64,000 bases of DNA from Microbacteriaceae bacterium PS02066 (GTDB lineage Bacteria; Actinomycetota; Actinomycetes; Actinomycetales; Microbacteriaceae): positions 62,001-126,000 of the forward strand of contig JASCPH010000002.1 of NCBI GenBank assembly GCA_029959545.1, given 5' to 3'. Of the stretch, positions 37,889 through 46,232 are shown in pieces (the first letter of the stretch is position 1; each line of letters begins with the position of its first letter). The position numbers were made by a program, and so were the translations under genes. Below the pieces are notes generated by a model, which did not search any database, was not told the DNA's origin, and saw only the letters and a program-made list of their open reading frames with translations.

Positions 37889-38571
37889 CGTGCGACGTCC
37901 TCGAATTCGTGGTGTGCGGTGAACAGACGCGCGATGTCGTCCGCGTCGGTGTCGGTGAGCGAGGGCCACAGGGCGGCTGCCCCGACGCCCTCGAGCGACA
38001 CCATGTGGGGAACGCCGAGTGCGACGGTGCCGGCCGCGATGGCGGAGCGCAGCCCGTTCGGCGAGTCCTCGATCGCGACGGTGCGCGCCGGATCGACGCC
38101 GAGCGAGTCGCAGGCCTGCAGGTACGGATCCGGGAAAGGCTTCGGGCGGGTCGCCTCGTCTCCGGCGATCACGAGGTCGAACGCATCGAAGTCGATGAGC
38201 TCGACGACCGCGTCCGCCATGCGACGCAGGGACATGGTCACCAGGGCCGTGCGCACGCCTGCAGCGCGCAGACTGGCCAGCAGCTCCCGGGCCCCAGGAC
38301 GGAAGGGCACGCCGTCCTCCCTCAGCGACTGCATGACACGCGCGGTCAGGGTGTCGATGATCTGATGTTCGGGAAGGCGGACGCCAGCGTCCTGAAGAAG
38401 ACGGGCCGCGTCGTCGAGCCCGAGGCCGACCAGCCCCAGCGCCTGTTCGTGGGTCCAGACGCCGCCGTAGGAGGCGACGAGCGGCCCCTCGGCGGCCATC
38501 CAATAGGGCTCAGTGTCGACGAGAGTGCCGTCCATGTCCCACAGGACGGCCTCGGGAAGCTGGGGGTTCAC
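37885..38571 (-). CDS. HAD-superfamily hydrolase, beta-phosphoglucomutase/phosphatase type
   Basis: A 228-residue haloacid-dehalogenase phosphatase. Motif I is LWDMDGTLVDTEPYW with nucleophile D12 and acid/base D14. Motif II is the Thr/Ser in ALVTMSLR (~113), and motif III/IV are KPFPDPYL and VAIEDSPNGLRSA. The helical cap between motifs I and II is of the C1 type. Substrates in this group are sugar phosphates or nucleotides; no choice can be made. GTG is 6 nt from TAGCAT, so this gene begins the transcript that includes trmI through a 4-nt overlap. Confidence 0.9.
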   Translation of the reverse strand: MNPQLPEAVLWDMDGTLVDTEPYWMAAEGPLVASYGGVWTHEQALGLVGLGLDDAARLLQDAGVRLPEHQIIDTLTARVMQSLREDGVPFRPGARELLASLRAAGVRTALVTMSLRRMADAVVELIDFDAFDLVIAGDEATRPKPFPDPYLQACDSLGVDPARTVAIEDSPNGLRSAIAAGTVALGVPHMVSLEGVGAAALWPSLTDTDADDIARLFTAHHEFEDVAR

Positions 38572-38577
38572 CGTCCC

Positions 38578-38583
38578 ATGCTA
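38578..38583 (-). promoter_or_regulatory. -10-like hexamer of the HAD gene
   Basis: Minus-strand TAGCAT, 6 nt before GTG 38571. Confidence 0.45.
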
Positions 38584-38675
38584 CGAGGCGCCCCGACCGG
38601 ACCCGCGCCACGCGGCGTCGCTGCACCTATCCTGGAACGATCCCCGCGGCGCTCAGCTGCAGCGGAAGAGAGGGA

Positions 38676-39545
38676 GTGACGGTGGAGGGACTCGGTCGGC
38701 GCGTTCTGGTCGCCGCCTTCGACGGCTGGAACGACGCGGGTGAGGCGGCCTCGGCCGCCGTTGCGCTCCTGCGCGCCGAGGGCGAGTACGAGAGCGTGTA
38801 CTCGGTGGATCCCGAACTGTACTTCGACTATCAGTACACCCGCCCCACGGTGAGCCTGGATGCGGAGGGCAATCGCGCGCTCTCGTGGCCGGAGGCGACG
38901 CTGCTGCGCCCTGCGCAGCAGACCCGGGGCACGCAGCTGTGGCTGCTGACCGGCGTCGAGCCTGCGCGAGCGTGGAAGGCGTTCGCCTCCGAACTCGTCG
39001 ACTTCGCTCTCGCCGAGGACATCACCGGCTTCGTCGCGCTCGGCTCGATGATGGCGGATGTGCCGCACACCCGTCCGATCTCGATCTTCGCGGGCAGCGA
39101 CAGCGACGCGCTGCGCACCGGCCTGGGCCTCGAGAGAAGCTCCTACGAAGGACCCGTCGGCATCCTGAGCGTACTCGCCCATGTCGCTGAACAGGCCGGC
39201 ATCCCGGCGGCGTCGCTGTGGGCCAGCGTTCCGCACTACGTCGCGGGACACACGCCCTCTCCGAAGGCCACGCTGGCGCTGCTGGACCGTCTGGAGGACA
39301 TCACCGGTGCGAAAGTGCCCCGGGGCGAGCTGTCGACGCAGGCCGCCGCGTGGGAGGCATCCATCGACGCGGCCGCCGCCGACGACGAGGAGATGACCGA
39401 GTACATCCGCGGACTCGAGCGCACGCGCGACACGTGGGACTCCCCGGATGCGTCCGGCGACGCGATCGCCCGTGAGTTCGAGCAGTACCTGCGTCGCCGC
39501 GGCGACGGGCCGGGCAAGCCCGGCCGCGACGAGCCGCGGCGCTGA
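38676..39545 (+). CDS. PAC2-family protein
   Basis: A 289-residue protein of the PAC2 family, related to archaeal and eukaryotic proteasome-assembly chaperone 2. It begins with VEGLGRRVLVAAFDGWNDAGEAAS (residues 3 onward), the family hallmark, and contains EDITGFVALGSMMADVPHTRP and PVGILSVLAHVAEQAGIP. The C-terminal ~50 residues are acidic then basic and look disordered. Actinobacterial PAC2 genes are often near proteasome genes, none of which is present here. Start GTG is preceded by GAGAGGGAGTGAC; a TATCCT hexamer lies ~45 bp upstream. Function unproven. Confidence 0.85.
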   Translation: MTVEGLGRRVLVAAFDGWNDAGEAASAAVALLRAEGEYESVYSVDPELYFDYQYTRPTVSLDAEGNRALSWPEATLLRPAQQTRGTQLWLLTGVEPARAWKAFASELVDFALAEDITGFVALGSMMADVPHTRPISIFAGSDSDALRTGLGLERSSYEGPVGILSVLAHVAEQAGIPAASLWASVPHYVAGHTPSPKATLALLDRLEDITGAKVPRGELSTQAAAWEASIDAAAADDEEMTEYIRGLERTRDTWDSPDASGDAIAREFEQYLRRRGDGPGKPGRDEPRR

Positions 39546-39558
39546 CGCTGGAGCGTGA

Positions 39559-40395
39559 TCAGGCGGCGATCACGCCCGTCACGAGCATGATCATCACGAA
39601 CGCACCCAACGCGACGCGATAGATCACGAACGGCAGGAAGCTGCGCTTGGAGATCCACGCCATGAAGTACTTGATCACCACGAGCGCGACGAAGAACGCG
39701 ACGATGGTCGCGGCCCCCGTCTCCCACAGGTTGAAGACGGGGTCGACCTCGGGCTCGCGGAGCACTTTGAACAGCTGGTAAAACCCGCTGCCGAACACCG
39801 CAGGAATCGCGAGCAGGAACGCGTATCGCGCCGCCGCCGCACGCTCGTATCCGAGGAAGAGACCCGCGGTGATGGTGCCGCCGGAGCGCGAGACCCCCGG
39901 CACGAGCGCGAGCGACTGCGCCAGGCCGAAGACGATGCCGTGGCCGACCGTGAGGTCCTTGAGCTTGCGGCGGTGTGCGCCGACCGCATCGGCGATGCCG
40001 AGAAGGACGCCGAAGAAGATGAGCATGCCCGCGACCAGCCAGAGCGAGCGGAACACGCCCTCGATCTGATCCTGGAAGAAGAGCCCCAGCGCGACGATCG
40101 GCACCGACCCGACGATGATCAACCAGCCCATCCGCGCGTCGGGATCGTTGCGCGGGACGCGTCCGGTGAACGAGCCGAACCAGTGCGAGATGATGCGGAC
40201 GATGTCCTTCCAGAAGAAGATCACGACCGCGGCCTCGGTCCCGATCTGCGTGATCGCCGTGAATGCCGCTCCCGGATCCTGCGCGGAAGGCAGGAAGGCT
40301 CCGAGGATCGCGAGATGCGCACTGGATGAGACCGGGAGAAACTCGGTGAGACCTTGGACGAGGCCCAGGAGGAGCGCTTCGAGAAAATTCTGCAT
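39559..40395 (-). CDS. uppP: Undecaprenyl-diphosphatase
   Basis: Recycles undecaprenyl diphosphate to the monophosphate carrier lipid used for peptidoglycan precursors. The 278-residue membrane protein has about eight helices. The BacA/UppP motifs are present: [13 protein letters not shown] (~16-28) with the catalytic Glu and Ser, and [15 protein letters not shown] (~165-179) with the active-site Arg. ATG preceded by GAAAGG. It converges on the PAC2 gene with 13 bp between stops and sits 30 bp downstream of the M20 gene on the same strand. Confidence 0.95.
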   Translation of the reverse strand: MQNFLEALLLGLVQGLTEFLPVSSSAHLAILGAFLPSAQDPGAAFTAITQIGTEAAVVIFFWKDIVRIISHWFGSFTGRVPRNDPDARMGWLIIVGSVPIVALGLFFQDQIEGVFRSLWLVAGMLIFFGVLLGIADAVGAHRRKLKDLTVGHGIVFGLAQSLALVPGVSRSGGTITAGLFLGYERAAAARYAFLLAIPAVFGSGFYQLFKVLREPEVDPVFNLWETGAATIVAFFVALVVIKYFMAWISKRSFLPFVIYRVALGAFVMIMLVTGVIAA

Positions 40396-40425
40396 CGACG
40401 GCCTTTCGCCTTATCGGATGACGGG

Positions 40426-41739
40426 TCAGCAGGTGCGGAGGAAGTCGGTCAGCACGCGCTGCCCGAACACGAGGGAATCGATCGGGACGCGTTCGTCGAC
40501 ACCGTGGAACATACCGGTGAAATCCATGCCCTGCGGAAGGCGCAACGGCGCGAACCCGTAACCGGTGATCCCCAGACGCGACAGCGCCTTGTTGTCGGTT
40601 CCCGCGCCGAGCAGGTACGGGATGACGGGCGCCTCGGGATCATGTCGCGCGAGGGCTGCGACCATGCGATCGACGAGGTCGCCGTCGAAGGTCGTCTCCA
40701 GGCCGACGTCACGCACGACCGTGTCGATCTCGATCCCCTCACCGACGATCCGACGGATGTCCGCGAGCGCCTCCTCCTCGGTCCCGGGCAGCACACGGAC
40801 GTCGATCAGCGCCTCGGCCCGGTCGGGGATCACGTTGTGCTTGTAACCGGCGGCCAGCCCCGTCGCGTTCGCCGTCGTGCGCAGACTCGCCCGAAGGAAC
40901 GCGGATGCGGGACCGGCGGCGTCGGCCAGCGCATCGGGATCGTCGGCATCCATCCCGGTGAGACGCGACATCTCGGCGAGGAAGCGCTCGGTGGTGGCGG
41001 TGAGCCGCAGGGGCCACTCGGTGCGCCCGAGTGCTGCGACGGCCTCGGCGAGGCGGACCACGGCGTTGTCCGGGTGGAATCTGCTGCCGTGGCCGGCCGC
41101 GCCGCGCGCCACCAGCCGCAACCAGAGAAGCGCCTTCTCCCCCACCTGGAGGAGGTAGGCACGTCGAGAGCCGACGTCCACGGAGAAGCCGCCCACCTCG
41201 CTGATCGCCTCGGTCGCGCCGGCGAAGATCTCCGGTCGATGCTCCACGACGAGCGAGGAGCCCTCGACGCCGCCGTTCTCCTCGTCTGCGAAGAAGGCCA
41301 ACACCAGATCGCGCTCCGGCTGCTCCCCCGCTCTCACGAGCTCCGCGACCGAGGTGAGGATCATGGCGTCCATGTTCTTCATGTCCACCGCACCGCGACC
41401 CCACAGCATCCCGTCACGGACGACGCCCGCGAACGGATCGACGCTCCAGTCCTCCGCCACCGCGGGGACGACGTCGAGGTGACCGTGCACGACGAGAGCC
41501 GGCCGAGTGCTGTCCCGCCCCGGCACACGCGCGAACACGTTGGTGCGGCGCTCGATCGGCTCGTAATACTGCGTGTCGAGACCGAGCTGCTCGAGGTAGG
41601 CGCCGACGTACTCGGCGGCCTCACGTTCGCCGACAGCACGACCGCCGCCGTAGTTCGTCGTGTCGATGCGGATGAGATCGCGCGCGATCCGCGCGACCTC
41701 GGGCAGATCGGGCGCGCCAGCGGCAGTCGCGTCCGTCAT
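40426..41739 (-). CDS. M20-family metallo-hydrolase (dipeptidase/deacylase type)
   Basis: A 437-residue di-zinc hydrolase. The metal ligands are in LVVHGHLDVVPA (~86-97), LWGRGAVDMKNMDA (~110-123) and FADEENGGVEGS (~152-163). A dimerisation lid domain lies between ~200 and 320. M20 enzymes hydrolyse dipeptides, N-acyl amino acids or related amides; the substrate here is unknown. The ATG is 7 nt from its TAGCCT hexamer, and an IS110 element inserts about 10 bp beyond that hexamer, so the -35 region is now foreign DNA. Confidence 0.9.
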   Translation of the reverse strand: MTDATAAGAPDLPEVARIARDLIRIDTTNYGGGRAVGEREAAEYVGAYLEQLGLDTQYYEPIERRTNVFARVPGRDSTRPALVVHGHLDVVPAVAEDWSVDPFAGVVRDGMLWGRGAVDMKNMDAMILTSVAELVRAGEQPERDLVLAFFADEENGGVEGSSLVVEHRPEIFAGATEAISEVGGFSVDVGSRRAYLLQVGEKALLWLRLVARGAAGHGSRFHPDNAVVRLAEAVAALGRTEWPLRLTATTERFLAEMSRLTGMDADDPDALADAAGPASAFLRASLRTTANATGLAAGYKHNVIPDRAEALIDVRVLPGTEEEALADIRRIVGEGIEIDTVVRDVGLETTFDGDLVDRMVAALARHDPEAPVIPYLLGAGTDNKALSRLGITGYGFAPLRLPQGMDFTGMFHGVDERVPIDSLVFGQRVLTDFLRTC

Positions 41740-41746
41740 GCGGTTC

Positions 41747-41752
41747 AGGCTA
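41747..41752 (-). promoter_or_regulatory. -10-like hexamer of the M20 gene, cut off by the IS
   Basis: Minus-strand TAGCCT, 7 nt before ATG 41739. The proposed IS boundary at ~41763 falls between this hexamer and where a -35 would be. Confidence 0.5.
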
Positions 41753-41762
41753 CCGGCTCTGT

Positions 41763-42057
41763 GAGTCTTGAGTCGGCTGGTCTGGGACTAGCTGCCAGGA
41801 TGGTGTCGGCCGCACCGCCCGACGTGTGACTCATACCGGCTATGTCCTCCCACGGGGTGCCTTCATTGCGGACATGTCCACGTTGAGCGGGTGACCGGCG
41901 CCGTCCCGGCACACTCGGCGACTTGATCAGAAGATTGCCCGATCCTGTGCGGTCGTGGCCCGTCACAGAGCTGTCCCGGAGTGACTCCTTCCCGGTCCGG
42001 CGCCGGCCTCAGCGACCGGTCCCTGTTCCCTGAACCCAGGAAGGAGCCTCGATCGCC
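41763..42057 (+). ncRNA. Candidate IS110 bridge RNA region (left non-coding end)
   Basis: The gene-free left end, where IS110-group elements encode the bridge RNA that guides the recombinase. At 41834-41847 it reads TACCGGCTATGTCC; the reconstructed insertion site reads TACCGGCTCTGTCC, 13 of 14 identical. CACGG (41851-41855) is complementary to CCGTG of the right flank (43135-43139). Further on, AGAAGA (41929-41934) equals the last six bases of the proposed right end (43127-43132). These could be left-target, right-target and left-donor guides in the usual order. ATGTCC/GGACAT (41842-41847, 41871-41876) can form a stem. RNA ends are not defined. Confidence 0.45.
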
Positions 42058-43119
42058 TTGGCTATCGTCGCGCATACCCATCCCTTTGTCATCGGCGTCG
42101 ACGCCCACGCGAAGACGCATACTCTGGCGATCCTCGCCGCACCGTTGGGAGAACTGGTCGACTCGGCCCAGTTCCCGACCACTCACGCGGGTCTTCAACG
42201 CGCGCTCGACTGGGCCGCGCGGCGCACCGGCGCGGACCTGGACGTCCTGTGGGTCATCGAGGGAATCGGCTCCTACGGTGCTCAGCTTGCGAAGACAGCC
42301 GCCCAGACCGGCTACCAGGTCGCCGAAGCACCCCGGATGAACGCGCGCGCGAACCGCGGAGTCGGCAAGTCCGACCCCCTCGATGCCCGCCGAATCGCAG
42401 CAGCCGCGCTGCCCCTGGAGACGACGCGCCTGAGGAGCCCGCGCGATGATGACGGCGAACGCGCCGCCCTGCGCGTCCTCGTCGCCGCCCGCGAGCACAT
42501 GACTACCGAACGCACCGCCACCCTCAACGCTCTGACCGGGCTCTTGCGGATCGTCGACCTCGGCATCGACGCTCGTCGACCGCTGTCCAGCACTCGGATC
42601 GCCGAGATCACACGGTGGCGAGTCCGCGACGAAACCATCGCCGCCGCTACAGCCCGGGCTGAAGCGATCCGCCTCGCCCAACGAGTGGCTGCCCTCGACG
42701 ACGATCTCACCGAGAACCGATCCCGAATGGACACCCTCGTGCAGGAAACACCAGCCGCGGCCCTGCTCGACGAGCCGGGTATCGGAACCGTCACGGCAGC
42801 GATCGCGATGACCGCCTGGTCCCACGCCGGCAGGCTCCGCTCCGAGGCGGCATTCGCGTCCCTCGCGGGGGTGAACCCCATCCCTGCGTCCTCAGGAAAC
42901 ACCACACGACACCGACTCAACCGAGGCGGAGACAGGCGACTGAACCGCGCCCTGCACATGGCCGTCGTCACCCGCATGCGCTGCGACCCGGAAACCCGCG
43001 CCTACGTTGAGCGCCGAACCGCTGAAGGACGCAGCACCAAGGAGATCCGTCGATGCCTCAAGCGTTACCTCGCCCGACGCATCTACCGCCAGCTGAACCG
43101 TGCAGCAACCCTGACTTGA
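42058..43119 (+). CDS. IS110-family transposase (DEDD RuvC-like plus serine domain)
   Basis: The 353-residue recombinase appears intact. The N-terminal RuvC-like domain has D15 in VIGVDAHAKTH, E68 in WVIEGIGS, and D106/D109 in GVGKSDPLDARR. A coiled-coil-like linker spans ~180-230. The C-terminal Tnp domain has LDEPGIGTVTAAIAM and GVNPIPASSGNTTRHRLNR with the likely catalytic serine at 278 or 279. The start is TTG at 42058, with AGGAAGGAG ~12 nt upstream; no ATG or GTG fits the conserved N-terminus. The stop codon lies within TTGACA (43116-43121), a -35-like sequence at the right end. Confidence 0.92.
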   Translation: MAIVAHTHPFVIGVDAHAKTHTLAILAAPLGELVDSAQFPTTHAGLQRALDWAARRTGADLDVLWVIEGIGSYGAQLAKTAAQTGYQVAEAPRMNARANRGVGKSDPLDARRIAAAALPLETTRLRSPRDDDGERAALRVLVAAREHMTTERTATLNALTGLLRIVDLGIDARRPLSSTRIAEITRWRVRDETIAAATARAEAIRLAQRVAALDDDLTENRSRMDTLVQETPAAALLDEPGIGTVTAAIAMTAWSHAGRLRSEAAFASLAGVNPIPASSGNTTRHRLNRGGDRRLNRALHMAVVTRMRCDPETRAYVERRTAEGRSTKEIRRCLKRYLARRIYRQLNRAATLT

Positions 43120-43241
43120 CAGACATAGAAGAGTCCGTGTGTCCGTCCCGTGACGTGCGACACACGCGGGGCGATCCGGATTAACGACCGGACACGGGAC
43201 GTGGTAACGTTGCTCCTCGTTGCGAAAGCGACGAAAACACT

Positions 43242-43326
43242 GCGCGGGTGGCGGAATAGGTAGACGCGCTAGCTTGAGGTGCTAGTGCCCGTATAGGGCG
43301 TGGGGGTTCAAGTCCCCCCTCGCGCA
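43242..43326 (+). tRNA. tRNA-Leu (anticodon GAG)
   Basis: Class II tRNA with acceptor GCGCGGG/CTCGCGC (one G-T pair). The anticodon stem CTAGC/GCTAG encloses loop TTGAGGT, giving anticodon GAG for CUC/CUU codons. A long variable arm, T-stem GGGGG/CCCCC with loop TTCAAGT and discriminator A are present. CCA is not encoded. The IS110 right end lies ~110 bp upstream. Confidence 0.96.
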
Positions 43327-43335
43327 CAGTGACAG

Positions 43336-43369
43336 AAGAGGGTCCCGGAAGGGGCCCTCTTCTTCTTTT
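43336..43369 (+). terminator. Rho-independent terminator of tRNA-Leu(GAG)
   Basis: AAGAGGGTCCC pairs with GGGGCCCTCTT around a GGAA tetraloop, followed by CTTCTTTT. This is the only hairpin in the window with a proper T-run. Confidence 0.9.
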
Positions 43370-43407
43370 GTGCGTGTGCCATCCCGCACGCCGACGCGCT
43401 GCCTCGC

Positions 43408-45273
43408 TCAGCTGTGGACACGCTTGCGCAACAGTTCGATCCGGGCTTGAAGCTGAGCGACGGTCGCGTGCGAAACCGCAGGTCCCCCGCACAGGCGACG
43501 CAGTTCGGTGTGCACCGCGCCGTGCGGCTCGCCGCTCTGTCGCGCGTACAGCCCCACCAGGCTGTTGAGCAGCTGTCGCTGTTCCTTGAGCGTGCGGTGC
43601 AGGGGCGCGGGGATGTCGCTCGGCGGCTCCTGCTCCCCCGCCGCCTCGCGCGCTTCGCGCGCGGAGCGATGGCGTCCCTGACGGGCCTGGCGTTGCATCA
43701 GGAGTTCGTGCACGTGCTCCGGTTCGAGCAGCCCCGGGATGCCCAGGAACTCCTCCTCCTCCGGCGTGCCGGGCACGGCGAGCTGACCGAACTCCTTGCC
43801 GTCGAACAGCACTCGGTCGAAGTGGGCGTTCGCGCCGAGCGCCTGGTACGCGAACTCCTCGGTGAGAGCGTCGGAGGCGGAGTCCTCGCGCTCCGCCTGA
43901 TTCATCATGTCCTCTTCGGCGTCCCACATGTCCTCCGCGTCGCTCTCGCGATCGAGCGCGTGGTCGCGCTGGCGCTCCATCTCGTTGGCGAGGGTCAGCA
44001 GCTGCGGGACGTTCGGGAGGAACACGCTCGCGGTCTCACCGCGGCGCCTGGCACGCACGAAACGACCGATCGCCTGCGCGAAGAACAGCGGGGTCGACGC
44101 AGAGGTCGCGTACACGCCGACGGCGAGGCGCGGCACGTCGACACCTTCCGACACCATCCTCACGGCCACCATCCAGCGAGAATCCGAGGCGGAGAAGGTC
44201 TCGATGCGAGAGGACGCCTCGGCCTCGTCGGAGAGGACGACGGTGACGGACTCACCGGAGATCTGCTGCAGGATGTCGGCGTACGCGCGCGCCGCCGTCT
44301 GGTCGGTCGCGATGACGAGGCCGCCCGCATCCGGAACCTGTTCCCGCACCTCCGAGAGGCGGCGATCGGCCGACCGCAGGACGGCGGAGATCCACTCCCC
44401 CTCCGGCGCGAGCGCCGTACGCCACGCCTGGGACGTGATGTCCTTCGTGTTGTCCTGCCCGAGCTGCGCTTCCATCTCGTCGCCGGTCTTCGTACGCCAT
44501 CGCATGTGACCGGCGTAGACCATGAACAGCACCGGTCGCACGACGCCGTCCTCGAGCGCGCGACGGTAGCCGTACGCATAGTCGGTACGCGAGACGCGGT
44601 TGCCCTTGGCATCCGGGTGGTACTCGACGAACGGGATGGGGGCCGTGTCGGAGCGGAAGGGTGTCCCCGACAGGAGCAGCCGGCGCGTGGCACGACCGTA
44701 CGCCTCACGCAGCGCATCGCCCCAGCTGAGGGCGTCGCCGCCGTGATGCACCTCGTCGAGGATCACGAGGCTGCGCTTCTCGATCGTCAGGTACTGATGC
44801 ACGGACGCCTTCACGGCAACCTGCGCGTACGTCACGGCGACGCCGTGGTACTGCCGAGCCGGAACGGTGTGGCGGTTGCTGAAGTGGGGATCGAGCCGGA
44901 TGCCCACCCGCGCCGCCGCATCCGCCCACTGTGTCTTGAGGTGCTCCGTCGGCGCGACCACGATGATGCGGTCGACGACCCCGCGGCGCAGTAGCTCGCT
45001 GGCAAGACGCAGCGCGAAGGTGGTCTTTCCGGCGCCCGGCGTGGCGGCGGCCAGGAAGTCACGCGGCCCCTTGCCCACACCGTCGGGACCGTCCAGCGAG
45101 AAGTACTGGTCGAGGGCCTCGGCCTGCCAGGCGCGTAGGCGCTGCGCGGTGCCCCAGGGCGCTCGTTGCGGATATGTCGGGGAGAGGTGCTCGGCGGCGA
45201 AACTGCCGATGTGTTCGGCTCCGTGCTCGTCGATCCGATCGGTGTCGATGGTCGTCCTCCGCTCGTCGTCCAT
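43408..45273 (-). CDS. DEAD/DEAH-box superfamily 2 helicase
   Basis: A 621-residue helicase of the restriction-helicase-like SF2 group common in actinobacteria. Motif I is AATPGAGKTTFALRL (~77-91), motif II VILDEVHHGGDA (~160-171), motif III LLLSGTPFRSD, and motif VI AQAIGRFVRARRRGE (~400-414). The C-terminal ~170 residues, acidic and helical, have no recognisable nuclease domain. No methylase or other restriction gene is adjacent, so it is not obviously part of a defence island. ATG is preceded by GGAGGTGCG. Divergent from SGNH hydrolase 2. Function unknown. Confidence 0.85.
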   Translation of the reverse strand: MDDERRTTIDTDRIDEHGAEHIGSFAAEHLSPTYPQRAPWGTAQRLRAWQAEALDQYFSLDGPDGVGKGPRDFLAAATPGAGKTTFALRLASELLRRGVVDRIIVVAPTEHLKTQWADAAARVGIRLDPHFSNRHTVPARQYHGVAVTYAQVAVKASVHQYLTIEKRSLVILDEVHHGGDALSWGDALREAYGRATRRLLLSGTPFRSDTAPIPFVEYHPDAKGNRVSRTDYAYGYRRALEDGVVRPVLFMVYAGHMRWRTKTGDEMEAQLGQDNTKDITSQAWRTALAPEGEWISAVLRSADRRLSEVREQVPDAGGLVIATDQTAARAYADILQQISGESVTVVLSDEAEASSRIETFSASDSRWMVAVRMVSEGVDVPRLAVGVYATSASTPLFFAQAIGRFVRARRRGETASVFLPNVPQLLTLANEMERQRDHALDRESDAEDMWDAEEDMMNQAEREDSASDALTEEFAYQALGANAHFDRVLFDGKEFGQLAVPGTPEEEEFLGIPGLLEPEHVHELLMQRQARQGRHRSAREAREAAGEQEPPSDIPAPLHRTLKEQRQLLNSLVGLYARQSGEPHGAVHTELRRLCGGPAVSHATVAQLQARIELLRKRVHS

Positions 45274-45380
45274 CGCACCTCCGTTCTCGAACGCGAGAAT
45301 CCACGATAGGCGAGATCGCGGACACCCGGCCCCGGCCCGACCTCAGGACCCGGGGCTACGCTGAGAGGTCAGGAGGAACG

Positions 45381-46232
45381 ATGACCACCGAATCGGCTCT
45401 GCCCCACCGCACCCCGTACGTCGCAAACGATCAGGGGCACCCGTGGCGGCGATTCGTCGCCATCGGCGACTCCTTCACCGAGGGCCTCGGCGATCCGTCC
45501 CCCGACTCGCCGGGCGGCAATCGCGGTTGGGCGGATCGCGTCGCCGAGGTGCTGGGCGCCGGCGTCGACGACTTCGCCTACGCGAACCTCGCGGTGCGCG
45601 GACGCCTGATCGGCCAGATCGTCGCGGAGCAGATCGAGCCCGCGCTCGCGCTCTCCCCCGACCTCATCAGCTTCTGCGCGGGCGGCAACGACGTCATCCG
45701 CCCCGGCACCGATCCGGACGAGATCTCGCAGCAGTTCGAGGATGCCGTCATCCGCCTCTCGTCGACCGGGGCGACCGTCGTCGTGTTCACCGGCATCGAC
45801 ACGAACTTCTCGCCGGTGTTCCGCGGCTTCCGCGGGAAGGTCGCGATCTACAACGAGAACCTTCGTGCCATCGCCGACCGGTACGACTGCATCGTCGCGG
45901 ACCAGTGGGGCCTGAAGGAGATCCAGGACGCCCGCTTCTTCGCGGACGACCGTCTCCACCTGAACGCCCTCGGTCATCACGAGGTCGCGCGGATGGTGCT
46001 GCGGGCGTTGAACGTCCCCAACGATCTGACACCGATGCAGCCGGCGCCGATCGCGGTGCGCAACTGGCGTGCGGCCCGGGCCGACGATCTCGTCTGGGCG
46101 CGGACCTACCTCGTCCCCTGGGTGCTGCGCCGTCTGCGTCACCAGTCGTCGGGCGACCATGTGACGGCGAAGCGCCCGGAGCCCTCGAGCGTGGTGCGCC
46201 TCGACGATCAGACCCCTCCCGCGGGCGGGTGA
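45381..46232 (+). CDS. SGNH/GDSL hydrolase (paralogue 2)
   Basis: A 283-residue SGNH esterase-like protein. Block I is AIGDSFTEGLGD (~32-43), block II ANLAVRGRL, block III CAGGNDVIRPG, and block V DDRLHLNALGHHEV with the Asp-His pair. The C-terminal tail has WARTYLVPWVLRRLRHQSSGD, closely echoing WVQRRLTGRSSGD in the paralogue at 23996, so the tail is part of the family. ATG follows AGGAGGAACG, and TACGCT lies ~20 bp before that. No signal peptide. Its last 25 bp overlap the convergent methyltransferase gene. Confidence 0.88.
   Translation: MTTESALPHRTPYVANDQGHPWRRFVAIGDSFTEGLGDPSPDSPGGNRGWADRVAEVLGAGVDDFAYANLAVRGRLIGQIVAEQIEPALALSPDLISFCAGGNDVIRPGTDPDEISQQFEDAVIRLSSTGATVVVFTGIDTNFSPVFRGFRGKVAIYNENLRAIADRYDCIVADQWGLKEIQDARFFADDRLHLNALGHHEVARMVLRALNVPNDLTPMQPAPIAVRNWRAARADDLVWARTYLVPWVLRRLRHQSSGDHVTAKRPEPSSVVRLDDQTPPAGG

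Larger units (their letters stand above)
41763..43132 (+). mobile_element. IS110-family insertion sequence
   Basis: One DEDD transposase gene is preceded by ~295 bp without a gene and followed by only ~13 bp of right end, the layout of the IS110 group. No terminal inverted repeats are evident, as expected. Boundaries are inferred: a GT dinucleotide is present at both proposed ends (41761-41762 and 43133-43134). Removing the element restores CTCTGT next to CCGTG. The exact ends could differ by several bases; a second reading uses TGT at 43140-43142. Confidence 0.7.

Noticed and set aside
43242-43326. tRNA-Leu(GAG) as an integration (att) site for an island including the IS
   Set aside because: The IS lies on the 5' side, there is no integrase gene, and no copy of the tRNA 3' end was seen nearby.
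43408-45273. Helicase as part of a restriction or defence system
   Set aside because: No nuclease, methylase or other defence gene is adjacent; neighbours are a tRNA and an esterase.
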